Position numbers and translations under genes: made by a program. Shown here in pieces: positions 21,797 to 32,221 of a stretch of DNA of 64,000 nucleotides (the first letter of the stretch is position 1; each line of letters begins with the position of its first letter). Source of the DNA: Bedellia somnulentella (taxonomy: Eukaryota; Arthropoda; Insecta; Lepidoptera; Bedelliidae); NCBI GenBank assembly GCA_963576735.1, contig OY755191.1:11313608-11377607 (forward strand). The letters are read 5' to 3'. The notes under the pieces are model-generated. The model searched no databases, had not been told where the DNA came from, and saw only the letters and a program-made list of their open reading frames with translations.

Positions 21797-23093
21797 TTAT
21801 AATTGTGACAAAGTAAAGTCTGTAGACCTCTCTCAATAGCGAGTTTAAGCAAGTCCAAGAATAGTTGCTTTTTACTTACTTATACTCACGCCCATTATTC
21901 CCATTGGGCTAGACAGAGACTATCGATCGCCACTTAGCACGATCTTGACAAATCTCTCTTGCTTCCCTTACATTCATTATTCTTCTCATATATGCTCTTT
22001 TATTCTTCTCACTTTGGACCTCCGCCATTATGATAACGTTTTCGATGCCCTCCTCTAATAACAATACCATCCACATTGGCTCTATATATCTTTTTCGCTA
22101 CTTTATTTTCAACCACCCTCACTTGATTTTTTTTCTATCTTGCATACATCATTTTTCACACCTAACTTTTAACTCTCCTTTCAATATCTTCCTCACATTT
22201 TACATCCTTAGTTGCTCGTTATGGTGGCGTCGCGTCCCGACAAATTTAAGACCCAAAGCTTTAGCCACAATCTCTTTGCGTTAATCTCGCCTTTCCCCGC
22301 AGCCGTCCCCCGTCCCGCCCATCCGCAACCACGCGTCGTCCCCGTCGCCGCCGTGGCGCTGGTGGGGGGACGAGCGCCCGCCGCGCCGCCAGGCCTCGCT
22401 GGACTCGCGCGGCTCCCGGGAACGACGACATCGGCATAGGGAGAAGGAGCATCATGGTACGGTATACACCTATTTAATATTAGTATATTGATCGTTTGAC
22501 TCGTACCGCCCCGATATTGGCTGCGGGAGAAGGTATCATGGTATGAACAGGCATCATGGTAGGATGTTTGTTATTTAATGTTGTAAGATTGTCATACTAG
22601 ACAGTGGCGGATCCATCATAAAGAAATAATCATTGTTCGCGGGACCGCCAACTTGGACAAGATAGTGGGAGAAGGAGCAGCATGGTAGGTTGTTTGTAAC
22701 AACTGTATAAATCTCAATTTTTATTATTGTTGAAAGTTGATTTGCTTTTTGAAACCATAACTGCTATACTAAATGCAATTGCTTATTTTTTCTTTGTTAT
22801 GTAAGTTAAGTCAATTGGGTTTCAAAAGTTATTTCTCTAAAATTTGCTATAATTAATTTTTATTGTCTCTTATTGGTTGGAGATATGTTTAACAAGACTG
22901 CACAGAAGAATCACATGGTTTAATTCGACACATATTTTCCCAATTTTGATGTATTGGTTGGTGGTACTAAAGGTTTGGTTATTTCTAAAACTCTGACATT
23001 TTCATAATTTTAGATGAGCCAAGACCCAGATACAAAGAAAAGACATCAAAACCAAATGCATCCCGCTCTGAACATAGACACAGGAAAAGATGA
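18070..23093 (+). CDS. Arg/Ser-rich protein of unknown function, copy 2 (nine 3' exons with the true stop)
   Basis: Exons: 18070-18189, 18520-18625, 18705-19478, 19599-19712, 20726-20845, 21106-21216, 21553-21654, 22303-22456, 23014-23093. Phases agree at every junction. Seven exons match copy 1; the last two are seen only here. Exon 22303-22456 encodes a Pro/Arg-rich stretch (PPWRWWGDERPPRRQ, then RERRHRHREKEHH) and the last exon ends SEHRHRKR and TGA (23091-23093). Upstream exons matching 9138-5379 are missing, since the contig begins at the gap. At the donor of exon 20726-20845 this copy has GTCAGA where copy 1 has GTGAGA, a weaker site. With copy 1 the full gene has at least thirteen exons. 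No known family recognised; basic Arg/Ser/His tails suggest a nuclear protein, which is inference. Confidence 0.78.
19808..20602 (+). mobile_element. hAT-type relic (795 bp) in an intron, right copy
   Basis: Flanked by GTTATTAG (19800-19807 and 20603-20610), with inverted ends starting CATATGTCGGGGTTTTCGGT. It carries a 136-codon frame at 19977-20387 with a hAT-like C-terminal dimerisation segment (KFKYAPITTADEGRSFSTLK). The rest of the transposase is absent. Confidence 0.82.
21845..22215. repeat. Unclassified dispersed repeat in intron 7 of copy 2
   Basis: The segment beginning ACTCACGCCCATTATTCCCA then TTGGGCTAGACAGAGAC reads like a lepidopteran LINE or SINE 3' fragment. Class not determined and boundaries approximate. 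Confidence 0.4.
22439..22700 (+). repeat. Threefold repeat of an exon end and its 5' splice site
   Basis: GGGAGAAGGAGCATCATGGT at the 3' end of exon 22303-22456 recurs in the following intron at about 22527 (GGGAGAAGGTATCATGGTAT) and 22668 (GGGAGAAGGAGCAGCATGGT), each time with ATG|GTA or a similar donor. The copies are degenerate in between. Confidence 0.75.
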
Positions 23094-23267
23094 AGATAGA
23101 ATTTGATAAGAATAATGAAAATTGGAAAGTGTTTTTATCAATTGGTATTAATTGCTAATAAGAAAAAAATCTGTTTTGTAGTTGAATTTATATAATTTTT
23201 ATCTTTGGTATTGGTATACAAGTTTTATGGCATTCAGAAGTATATATTTATTATTGTACTTTTGTTT

Positions 23268-23364
23268 TTATTCTTGCTTTAATCCTACCAATGTTTCACT
23301 TTTAGCCCATAACTTCTTGGCTAGGTCAATATTGTGACTAGTTTTTGAGGAAGATGCTATTTAA
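23268..23364 (-). pseudogene. Displaced 3' end of the retinol-dehydrogenase-like gene
   Basis: On the minus strand, directly beyond the Harbinger element, the sequence continues the SDR frame with residues including NIDLAKKLWAKSETLVGL and a TAA stop at 23270-23268. This is the usual C-terminal helix of RDH11/12-type enzymes and joins in frame to Cys-283 of the ORF at 26327-25413 when the element and one target copy are removed. It is now about 2.1 kb from the rest of its gene. Confidence 0.85.
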
Positions 23365-23458
23365 GGCTGGTTTTACAGTCACGCTTACCGTCCGCGCGGG
23401 TGGTAAGCGCGGCTCGCAAGCTCGCGGATGACCCGCTCGAAACTATAAAACGAGTTCA

Positions 23459-23776
23459 GTGCTACGCGGTTTGCCGCCTCGTACAGTCGTAATGAGACTT
23501 CTCGCATTTGTTATATTATATTACCTATGGAAAAAAAAGCAACGACAACGACGACTACAAGTACATCCTTACAATGCCACTAGGTTTCTGAGAGGCGCAT
23601 TCTCTACATCGTTTTCGGATTTAAGAGAACATGGTGACAAATTCTTCAAACATTTCCGTCTGTCTACAACATCATTTGATGAATTACTCTGCAAGATAGA
23701 ACATAATTTAAAACGATCAAGTTTACGTCGAGTCCCTATAGAACCAGTTGAAAAGTTGGCGATTACCTTAAGGTAA
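23459..23776 (+). CDS. Harbinger transposase, N-terminal part only
   Basis: The 105-codon frame contains HGDKFFKHFRLSTTSFDELL and ends EPVEKLAITLR, the N-terminal region before the DDE domain in HARBI1-like nucleases. The frame reaches a good donor (AAG|GTAAGT) at about 23773, so it should splice to a DDE exon, but only ~200 bp separate it from the convergent MADF gene and no DDE domain is there. The catalytic part has been deleted, so no active enzyme can be made. The start codon is uncertain (MLRG or the later MRLL). Confidence 0.8.
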   Translation: MLRGLPPRTVVMRLLAFVILYYLWKKKQRQRRLQVHPYNATRFLRGAFSTSFSDLREHGDKFFKHFRLSTTSFDELLCKIEHNLKRSSLRRVPIEPVEKLAITLR

Positions 23777-23970
23777 GTTGTATAAAAATACTTTTTATTT
23801 TTAAGTAATTACTTTATTAATTAAATTGTGTTTACAAATAAAAAAAAAACAAACAATGAAAAAGTACTCGCTCCGTAACCCTCGTTGAAATGAAATTTAG
23901 TAGAAATTGTCGTTTCCTGGTGTTAATATTTGAAATGTAATATATTTCACCACAGCTTTGCTGAACAAAA

Positions 23971-25249
23971 TTAGAAATTGTCGTTTTCTGATGCAGTAGT
24001 AGGAAAGTGGTTTATTTCTTCACAGCTTTGCTGAACAGAATTGATGACTGTAGAATGAGACTCATATTGATTTGCAGATTGATAGTCTTGCTGCGTGCTC
24101 TCACTAGGTACAGATCCGTTAGCTGGTAACGTTAAGTTTGAAAAATATGATGATTGATAGCTCTGCTGTATTGAGACGGTTGCAGACATTACATTAGAAG
24201 AATTAGAATCATTTTCTGGTGACATGATATTGGCATATTGATGTGATGTTTGATAACCTGGTTGCGTAGTAGTATCATTAGAATTAGAGATTGGTGATAT
24301 AATAGTAGAATTTGAGACATTTTCTGGCGACAATATGTTGGAATATTCATTAGATTCATTAGCTGGCGTTACAAAATTTGATGTCGACGTCGTACCCACT
24401 GAATGTGGCGCGGAAAGATCCATAGCAATTTGCAACACTTTCGAACGAAATAAAAGTTTTTCATAACTGTTAAACGACTTTAGAATTGGACCAAGAGAAT
24501 TAAAAAATGCTAAATCGTCAGAGCTTATGTCTGGCATATTTTTGTCCAATAAATCTACTAACTGCCTCTCAAACATGGAGTTCTCTGGTATCCGCCGTGT
24601 ATTTTTTCTCTTGCGAGCCCATGTCGGTTTATCTTGGTCAGCCACCGTAGTAAAACTGTTTTGAGAAGAGCCAGGAATATCTGCGTTCATTGTTACTTGA
24701 GCTTGAGTTTCTGATGAACTTGAATATTCATCAATGTTGTTCAAGGATTCTGAAACTACGTTTTCAGTGGTACGATCAAGAAACTTCAATTCTTCGAAAT
24801 AAATATATTTTTTAACTGTTTTTGCACCGCTGCCGGATGGTGTATTTTTCATATTCGCTTTAGTTTTAAAATATCCGTCTCTTGCAGACTTCCATCGTTG
24901 ACGTAAGAGCTTATCTGAAAAAAAAACAATAAAAAGTTAACCAATACCTTAATTTTTTTAAATCAACACACAGTCAACAGTATCGATTAGCAAAACAGGT
25001 CCAGCAGGGTTAGCCAAGTGGCAAGCGTTGAATCGAAACGTGATCGAAACGCTCGCAAAATAAAAATAATACAAACATACCTATGTCTTTCTTTATATAA
25101 TTTTCTCCAAAGAGTGCTTCCCCAACTTCTTCCCAAGCTTTATTTTTTGCATCTTTGTTTTTATAAAATTCATCCGATGAATCCCATAGCAATGGTCGAC
25201 AGCGAACTTCCTCGATCAACCGTCCCGTATCGATGTAATTCTGATTCAT
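23971..25249 (-). CDS. Harbinger-associated MADF/BESS DNA-binding protein (two exons)
   Basis: Exon 1 is 25249-25081 (MNQNYIDTGRLIEEVRCRPL...), exon 2 is 24914-23971; the junction splits one Asp codon. The joined MADF domain runs from residue ~7 to ~90 and includes WEEVGEALFG and LLRQRWKSARDGYFK. A basic segment (ARKRKNTRR) follows, then a BESS-like segment (DDLAFFNSLGPILKSFNSYE), then a Ser/Asn/Gln-rich tail. Such proteins accompany Harbinger transposases, bind the termini and help nuclear import. The frame is open throughout. Whether it is expressed, or useful without its transposase, is unknown. Confidence 0.85.
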
Positions 25250-25412
25250 TTTGGCGGCGACAGTACACATGCGCGCGTCCGATCGGCGTGACTGTGTAAC
25301 GCACACTGGACACTGTAGCTCCTTGCCCGCGCGCGGTTGAAAGGCGCGGCCGAAATACCGTCAGCGCGGGCCATCCGCGCGGTTTATTTTACTATGTAAC
25401 GATCTAAGGCAC

Positions 25413-26327
25413 TCAAAGCTCGTCACCCGCGACGCGTATCAACCGCGCTGGCGAAAGCGGCACTATAAAACCAGCCTTACAGTCTGAAAAGTACTCTCCA
25501 CTAATATCTTGTAGCTCTGGGTCTACTGCTAGCTGAATGGTAGACTGTGCTCCTTCCAATGGAGATTTGAAAAGAAGTCCCATTAAAAACCTGTATATTC
25601 TAGGTTGGTTACGGAATATCTCAGTGTTAACTGCACCGGGATGCAAGCAATTAGCAGTAACTCCAGTCCCAGCCAATCTACGAGCCAGTTCTTTGGTGAA
25701 CAAGATATTAGCTAATTTACTATTAGAGTATACTCTTGAATGCTCTAAAGAACTGCTGGCTGGTTTGTCAATCTTGTCAATATCTATTTTGCCTAAATAG
25801 TGCATTATTGATGAGACATTGATAATGCGACTTGGTGCTGAGTCAATCAGCAGTGGGAGCATCAGAGTTGTCAAACAAAATGGAGCAAAATGGTTAACTT
25901 GCATTTCTATGGGAAGGTTGTCTTTGGTGAGTGAGTTGTCTAGTTTGCCAGTTCCAGCATTGTTGATGAGTATGTGCACTTTACTCTGACTTTCTTTAAT
26001 ATTTTTCACAAATTCTCGAACTGATTGTAATGAAGACAAATCTAGCTGCTGGAAGATGATTTCATCATTTCCAGTTTCTCGTATGATTCGTCGCACTGCT
26101 TCTTGTCCTTTTGTTTCATCTCTACATCCAATTATTACTTTAGCTCCTTTTTTTACTAAATCCTTAGCAGTTTCATATCCAATACCGGTGTTGGCTCCAG
26201 TAATCACCACAACTTTATCTTTAAGATCTGCATTGCTAGAGCATATTCCGCAAGTTAGGAAGAAGTATATTTTCAGAACAATGAAAAATAGTATTAAATA
26301 CAGGATCCACATTTTCACTACTTTCAA
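25413..26327 (-). CDS. Retinol dehydrogenase 11/12-like SDR with transposon-derived C-terminus
   Basis: An intronless 304-codon frame. Residues 1-30 form a hydrophobic membrane anchor. The NAD(P)-binding motif TGANTGIG, the NNAG motif, the catalytic Ser in INVSS and the YSNSK (YxxxK) motif are all present, so the Rossmann core and active site look intact. Family members reduce or oxidise retinoids and related carbonyls at the ER; the substrate cannot be read from sequence. From residue 284 the frame runs into the terminal repeat of the Harbinger element, so the last 21 residues (KAGFIVPLSPARLIRVAGDE plus L) are transposon-encoded and replace ~30 native residues found at 23364-23268. The native length would be about 315, normal for the family. 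Stability of the chimera is uncertain. Confidence 0.9.
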   Translation of the reverse strand: MKVVKMWILYLILFFIVLKIYFFLTCGICSSNADLKDKVVVITGANTGIGYETAKDLVKKGAKVIIGCRDETKGQEAVRRIIRETGNDEIIFQQLDLSSLQSVREFVKNIKESQSKVHILINNAGTGKLDNSLTKDNLPIEMQVNHFAPFCLTTLMLPLLIDSAPSRIINVSSIMHYLGKIDIDKIDKPASSSLEHSRVYSNSKLANILFTKELARRLAGTGVTANCLHPGAVNTEIFRNQPRIYRFLMGLLFKSPLEGAQSTIQLAVDPELQDISGEYFSDCKAGFIVPLSPARLIRVAGDEL

Positions 26328-26801
26328 AACTCAATCTGTTTACCACAGAGGATTCGTATAATAAATGCAAATGGTCATATGGAAAACACTCTTTTATATG
26401 CAAATAATATACATATAATAAAGATAACGATGATTAATTACATTCATTAAATAAATTGCTTTTAGTTAGATAGAAAATGTATTATTTGTTTATTATTGTT
26501 CAACCGTATTAGCTTTTTTGTTAGGTTAGTTAAAGCACTGTTGCACCCGCACACGCACAGACAATATAGGGTACGATACGAGTACAGACTGCCTACTTCG
26601 AACAAATATTTTGTACCACTGGCCTTGATTTCCAACCATACATGACGTTTCACTTTGTTATAAATTATTGCCATCTGGCAGGCAAATATAAAGCTCTGGA
26701 TACTTGATATGGGAGCCAAAATAGGTAAAGCTCATTTTCATTCCATACTACAGTTTTTTAGGTGGGTTCAATGAAAAACAAATTTCAATTTCTTGAACGT
26801 T

Positions 26802-28930
26802 TTATTTTTGAGTAATAAAAGCTTCTTTTTTAGACACTTTTGGAGCAGTCTTGGCTCTCTTGTAGTAAGTAACCTGCCGCTTGGCTTTCTGCTAATTATT
26901 TAAAATGAATCTTCTAGTGGGTGTTAAGTTCTTAATTTTTTCAACTGAACGCTTCTTGCCAGCACTTGTATATGTAACTGTTATACCTGGAAAGAAAATA
27001 TTGCATTGAAATTATAATATTAAGCAGTGAAAAAGGATTTTTGTAGTAAATTTAGTTTATATAGGCTACTGTTTAAATGCTCACCAAAATAGCTACAATA
27101 CCCTAAAACTAAATTCCAAGTAAAATTAATTACCTCCATATAAAATAAACCAAATCTATAAAAAGCTCCCTCAACCAAATAATTATGTATTCCAAAATAA
27201 ATAAACACACATCAGAACAAATTAACTTTAAGTCTTTGTTTTTTTTTTTAAAACAGATATTTTGCTCACTAAATTGTTTTCATAAAACATCAACGTAAAT
27301 ACCAAAAACTGCAGTCTTATCTGCTTTAGTGTAATCACATTATGTAACTTATAATCAAAATTTATTATTATCAATCTAAATTTGTAATCACTTCCTCTTA
27401 TTTATTTATCCCACACTCGCCTCCACCCCACCACATGACTTACCTTATACTCAGGTAGATGTTGCATACTTGCATATTATATGGGGGTGTAGAGCAACTG
27501 TACTTCTGTAGTGTAGTGTACTGCTCAGTAGAGTGGTAGCTATGAGTATGTTCTCTAACAAACTAACATGTTTTGAGGAAATTTTCTTGGATCTTCTTTA
27601 CGCATTATATACCTGACTTGAGTATTCATTATTAAGTGATGCAGTAATTGAGACCTCTATACTTATTTATTTATAGTTTTAGGGTATAAAAGCCATTTTG
27701 GTGAGCATTTAAATAGTTGCAAATATTTATTTAAGTACATATCATATATTATTTGAATGTATTAAGCAATAAACAAATTACTTGTGTTCAGGGTAAATAG
27801 TAATGTGTTTGGTATCATAAAAAAAATTGGGGGTCCACCGTTAGTTTTTTGCCTCAGCAAAAATCACTAAAATGGAAGCAAAAATATAAAATATTGGTGA
27901 CATTTAATTAACAATAATATAGATAATTTGATCTGCAATTAACTATAATGGTGTTCACATGTTTTTATAGCATGAAAGAAAATAATTATTAGCTTTATTT
28001 ATGCAATAGTACACTATTTGGTAAGCATTCATCTGTTTTAGCAATTATTAAGAATTTATTGGATGTTATTTCTTAACTTATTTGGTAGGCGTTTAAACAC
28101 AATCCATTAATATTTATCTCCTTATCATGTGTTATACCAAAGGGAGAATGTGATAATTTCACTTAAAAATCATTAAATTACCTGAACTAATATCAGGATC
28201 TGTATTCTGTGGTGATTTTGACGAAATCTGGTTCAATATCTGCAATAGAAAAGATATCATATCAGTTATTTAACTATATGACAACCTTTTTTTCTCATGT
28301 TTTACATTCTTCTTAAGTGACCTAAATATAATTTATATAATTATAGTACAAGGGAGTTAAATTTAATTTGAACAAAGAAACAAAATAATATATTAAGAGG
28401 AACTTTAGCATTTGAAACTCCAAAAGTTCTATTTGGTGATGGCTGGATGTCATACAGTAAAACATTCGTTATATCTATAAAACATTAAAACTGTGACTTA
28501 CGCAATCATAAGTTAGAAAAGGTTCTTGCATGCCATAGAGATATAAGATAAAGCAGAGATAATATATCGGAGTATAAGTAAAGTCAATCTTACATAAACT
28601 GATTATTTAAAAAAAAATAGTATGAAAAGTTTTTTTTTTCATTATGCAATCTAAAGCAAAATGGCCAATTGAACTCAGGTATAAAAATGTAACCTAAACC
28701 AGCCAGAATTCCCATTTTAAATTAAGTTGTTGAATTTTTTTTCATTTCAGCCAAGGCGAGAATCCAAATTACACAGATAACATTAGTTATCAAATTCGTA
28801 AATAGTATAATCAAAGTACAAAGAAAGCAAACAGAATAGTCAATTTAGAGCTCAGAATAATTATTACCTAGATTAGGGTCACATTTTACGAGAATAGCTG
28901 TCGCTAGCTCAGCTTGCGGAAGCATTGTAT
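26802..28930 (-). CDS. Tentative spliced gene of unknown product with an in-frame stop
   Basis: Exons with matching phases: 28930-28868 (TMLPQAELATAILVKCDPNL), 28524-28502 (23-nt micro-exon, EPFLTYDC), 28239-28182 (ILNQISSKSPQNTDPDISS), 26986-26892 or further. The last exon reads ITVTYTSAGKKRSVEKIKNL, meets TAG at 26894-26892, then stays open as a Lys-rich frame to TAA at 26804-26802, next to an AATAAA signal. A possible preceding exon ends at 29054 (TPSSSSPKVV, donor GTGAGT), but its upstream frame is closed and no start was found. Consistent phases argue for a real gene; the stop argues for decay or a shorter product. Family not recognised. Confidence 0.4.
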
Positions 28931-29529
28931 CTGAAATAAAGGAAGACGTATTATAGTAACACATTTAACAAAGTTTTTTCTTTTACGTTTTTACTTATTA
29001 TATCTATTTATTCTATTGTTAAGTGAAACTTATCAAGTTTATTTCCTACTCACCAACAACTTTGGGTGACGATGACGATGGCGTTCCTGATTTATTTTAT
29101 CTCGTCGCAAGTTGTTACAAACACTACACTTTGGATACATTTTGGAGGGGAATCCACCAACCAAATAACAAAATGCACTGGCATGCAAAGTATTAACCCT
29201 TAACTTGGCAGGTTCTTTTAGGCAGCTAAGGCAAAGAAAAAACTGTTTAGTTGTTTTATTTACTTAATATTGATGTCGGAAAAAATATGAAAAAAAATCT
29301 CTAGTGCGTGAAATAAAAAAAAACACATGTATATTATGCTATACATTACTAATTAAGCGACAATCACCTTGACGAAGGAGATGTATAGGATAGTATGCAG
29401 AATCAATGAAGGGACCAAAAAAGTTTTAATATTTTAATCGTCAAATGTAGTAAGAAGTAGGCTTATCTTATTTACATTTATCATAAAATTATAGTTTTTT
29501 AGTCGGGAAAACGGATATATAGTTATAAA

Positions 29530-29768
29530 ACGTACATACATACACAAACTCACGGCAATAATCCCAAAAAGGGGTATCCAGAACTTTAAAGCTTCCTTCC
29601 TCGATTCCTAAGCCACATTTGGAAGTTAAAAGGGGAGAAGATGGTATCTTCGGTGATAGGTCTCCAACCGCATCGCCAAAAAGTCACTTACGAAAGCTCT
29701 ACAGTCGCCGTTTCGTAAACACCCGTGGATAGAAAGGGGTAGTGACATTCTAAGCCGGCACTCTGGTA
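29530..29768 (-). repeat. SINE-like family A copy inside the piggyBac relic
   Basis: Carries the CATACATACACAAACTCACG start and the CCGGCACT end; mildly diverged. Confidence 0.75.
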
Positions 29769-29974
29769 TTGCGGCATATGTTCAGGCTAATAATCATAAT
29801 TGTCATATCTAATACAATCAGTTGGTCTCTTGATAGGTGTTTTGTTATTTTTTTGTTGTCAGGGATAGAATCTTTTATAACAGTAGTAACTTGCCTATTA
29901 TGTTTTATAAGGCCTGCATAGACTATATATCGATTTTTTTGCAAAGCTTAGTCAGAAGTCAATGATGCGTTACT

Positions 29975-30950
29975 TTCCTTTCCTTCATGAAAACTTTCTT
30001 CCTCTTTATCAAATTGTATAGCCCTGGACGTTATATAGCAGGAAAATAGCATAAAGCAGGAAAACATATATTATCTAGCCAGCACTAGGTTTTTATATCC
30101 CCACAAGCAAGGTTGGTTGGGATTGTACTGTCTTCGTGAGCCCGCCTTTTTTCTTTTTTACCATTTCATCTATGTTGTATGCTTTTTCTTCCTCAACAGA
30201 AAGACACTGCGCTCTTAAATTCTCAATAGGTGGACGAATTTTGTAAAATCTATCTGTCTGGTCGGCCTGTCTCTAGGTTGTCCGTGAAATGAATGTAATG
30301 GTCGAGGTGTGAAAATTCTTACTGGAGATGATTGTTGAACTGACGATAGTGAGGGTATTGATGACAAGGATGGTTTTGCATCATAATTACACTGCATGTG
30401 GTTGAAATCCCTAGAAGGGGTAGGCAGAGCTAAAGGAATTAGAAATTCCTCAGGCACTTTTGGAAAGTTGAGTGAGGAAAAGATGGTAAAATAAAGGATG
30501 TTGGTGATGGGTTTTCCACTACATCGCCAAAAATCCCTAATACTGTTAGTCGCCTCTTACGTATAACCACTGGAAAAAATGGGGAAGTGCTATTCTAAGC
30601 CGACACTACAAGGCTTATATTGGCAGTGTATAGAATAGTATACATATTGTGAAAGACATGTCATGCCATAAATTGGGCAATGTATAGTATTCTATACACA
30701 TTAATTCAAAGTAATATTTTATAAAAAATATTAGTGTTAGATAAAAGGTTCTTATATTACTAAATTCGCAATACATTATAGATATAATTTTAAACTATAA
30801 AACATTCGTAACAACTTTGACTTAGCAATAAAAAATATTATTACCCTGGCTCGCACAAACGTCCTCCGCATCTCTTTTTCTTTTTGATATCTGTTATATT
30901 AGGATCATAGTCATTTATACCTCTTTTATTTTCTTAGGTAGACATATGTT
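29975..30950 (-). pseudogene. piggyBac transposase relic
   Basis: In minus-strand order: an N-terminal piece DYDPNITDIKKKKRCGG next to a GTAATA donor near 30845; a Ser/Pro-rich piece (PSLSSIPSLSSVQQSSPV); then, with a frame change at about 30240, FYKIRPPIENLRAQC and KAYNIDEMVKKKKGG. The last two align with FKIRPLVEKLRRNC and RFSIDEMMVPYKG of the better preserved transposase at 56.7-58.7 kb, which includes the first catalytic Asp. Later catalytic regions are missing. A family A SINE interrupts it at 30400-30613. Confidence 0.75.
30400..30613 (-). repeat. SINE-like family A copy
   Basis: Second SINE insertion in the piggyBac relic; carries the CACTGGAAAAAATGGGG variant of the second subfamily. 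Confidence 0.75.
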
Positions 30951-31544
30951 TTAAAATCGTAATGTTTTTGGTAATATTCTCATAGAGTAAAGATATCAAA
31001 GCTTAGATTTTTTCTAACTGAATGTATAGTATAATATACAAAATCACTTTAAGGGTTAAGTAAAGTAGTAATAATTAAACAAATAAATAACAAATTAAAA
31101 TTACAATACAAAACAAAATATGAATTACTAGTGCTGTACCGAATGTGGGTTTTGCTGAATGTCGAATTCGTCCGAACCGAATGTTCGGTATAAATTATGC
31201 CGAAGCCGAATTTCAGCCGAACTTCGGTTAAGTTTCACGCGCTTTCCGGTAGATCTGTTCTATACAAAAGGTGTTATTACTACCTAACTATGAGTATGAA
31301 AAAAGGTCAAGCGTGTGAATCTTTATCTCGAAAGTGATAAAAGAAACAAAGTTAAGTGTACTTGATGTAGAAATATTATATCTCGTGGAGGCAATGTAGC
31401 ATGGTAAATCTACTTCGGCGCTTTTAAATCACTAAATTATACGTAAAAAAATATAGACCAGTTTGAGTATAGGTAATTAATAATTATAGTGGGTATTGTT
31501 TTGTATAAATAAAGACTTTAAATGTATATAGATTATTTAGCATT

Positions 31545-31800
31545 AAAAGCCGTGTACTGCCGGCTTAGAATGTCGCTACCCCTTTCTACCCACGGGTGTC
31601 GTAAGAGGCGACTAAGGGTATTGGGGCTTTTTATTGGATTTTTGGGCGATGCGGTTGGAGACTCATCACCAAAAACCTTTATTTTACCATCTCTTCCCCA
31701 CACAACTTCCAAAAGTGGCTGAGGAATTTATAATTCCTTGGCTCTGGCTACCCCTTCTAGGGAATTATAGTCGTGAGTATATGTATGTATGTATGTTAGC
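31545..31800 (+). repeat. SINE-like family A copy, complete
   Basis: Runs from GCCGTGTACTGCCGGCTTAG to GTGAGTATATGTATGTATGT and shows the orientation with a (TATG)n tail. Confidence 0.85.
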
Positions 31801-32221
31801 ATTAATATTATGTTGCTTTATGTTTGATTATTTCATTAAAGCGTTTCTTTTATATTTGCTGTGTTTATTTTTCTAGGGACCAAAAATAAACATTCAAATT
31901 TGACTCACATAGCAATTATTTACATATATATTTACATTGGGTTTTGTTTCATTCGAAATTGAATTTAATTCTAATTATTTATTTAATTTAAACACTTTAT
32001 TGCATACACAAAAACACACAAACAGTATATTACACAATAGTTACAACAGTACATGTACACAAAGGCGGACTTATCGCCTTAACGCGATTTCTTCCAGTCA
32101 ACCTTTATTATCCTTAATTATCCTTTTATAATTTATCGATCTAATTTCGGTAAATCTGCCGAACTTCGGTAATACAAAATGTGTAACGAACGAATGTTGG
32201 TACATCTCTACAATTTAGAAT

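Larger units (their letters stand above)
23365..25476. mobile_element. PIF/Harbinger element (2112 bp), internally deleted
   Basis: Ends are GGCTGGTTTTACAGT and, inward from the right, GGCTGGTTTTATAGT. The flanking triplets are TAA and TTA, matching the TWA target duplication of Harbinger elements with one change. It holds two convergent genes typical of the superfamily, a transposase start on plus and a MADF protein on minus. Its termini are GC-rich, unlike the surroundings. It lies in the last coding part of the SDR gene. Confidence 0.88.
29197..31055 (-). mobile_element. Decayed piggyBac-like element flanked by TTAA
   Basis: TTAA at 29193-29196 and 31056-31059 flanks ends CCCTTAACTTGG and (inward) CCCTTAAAGTGA. 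Subterminal repeats of the form GGCARTGTATAG-TATACA occur at 29382, 30622, 30674 and 31021. Two family A SINEs have inserted into it. Transposase remains are on the minus strand (separate entry). The left end resembles that of the second piggyBac element (CCCTATACTTGGCAG at 56255). Confidence 0.75.

Noticed and set aside
22212..22455. Frames on both strands over the GC-rich exon 22303-22456
   Set aside because: Only the PSPVPPIRNH... frame joins exons 21553-21654 and 23014-23093 in phase.
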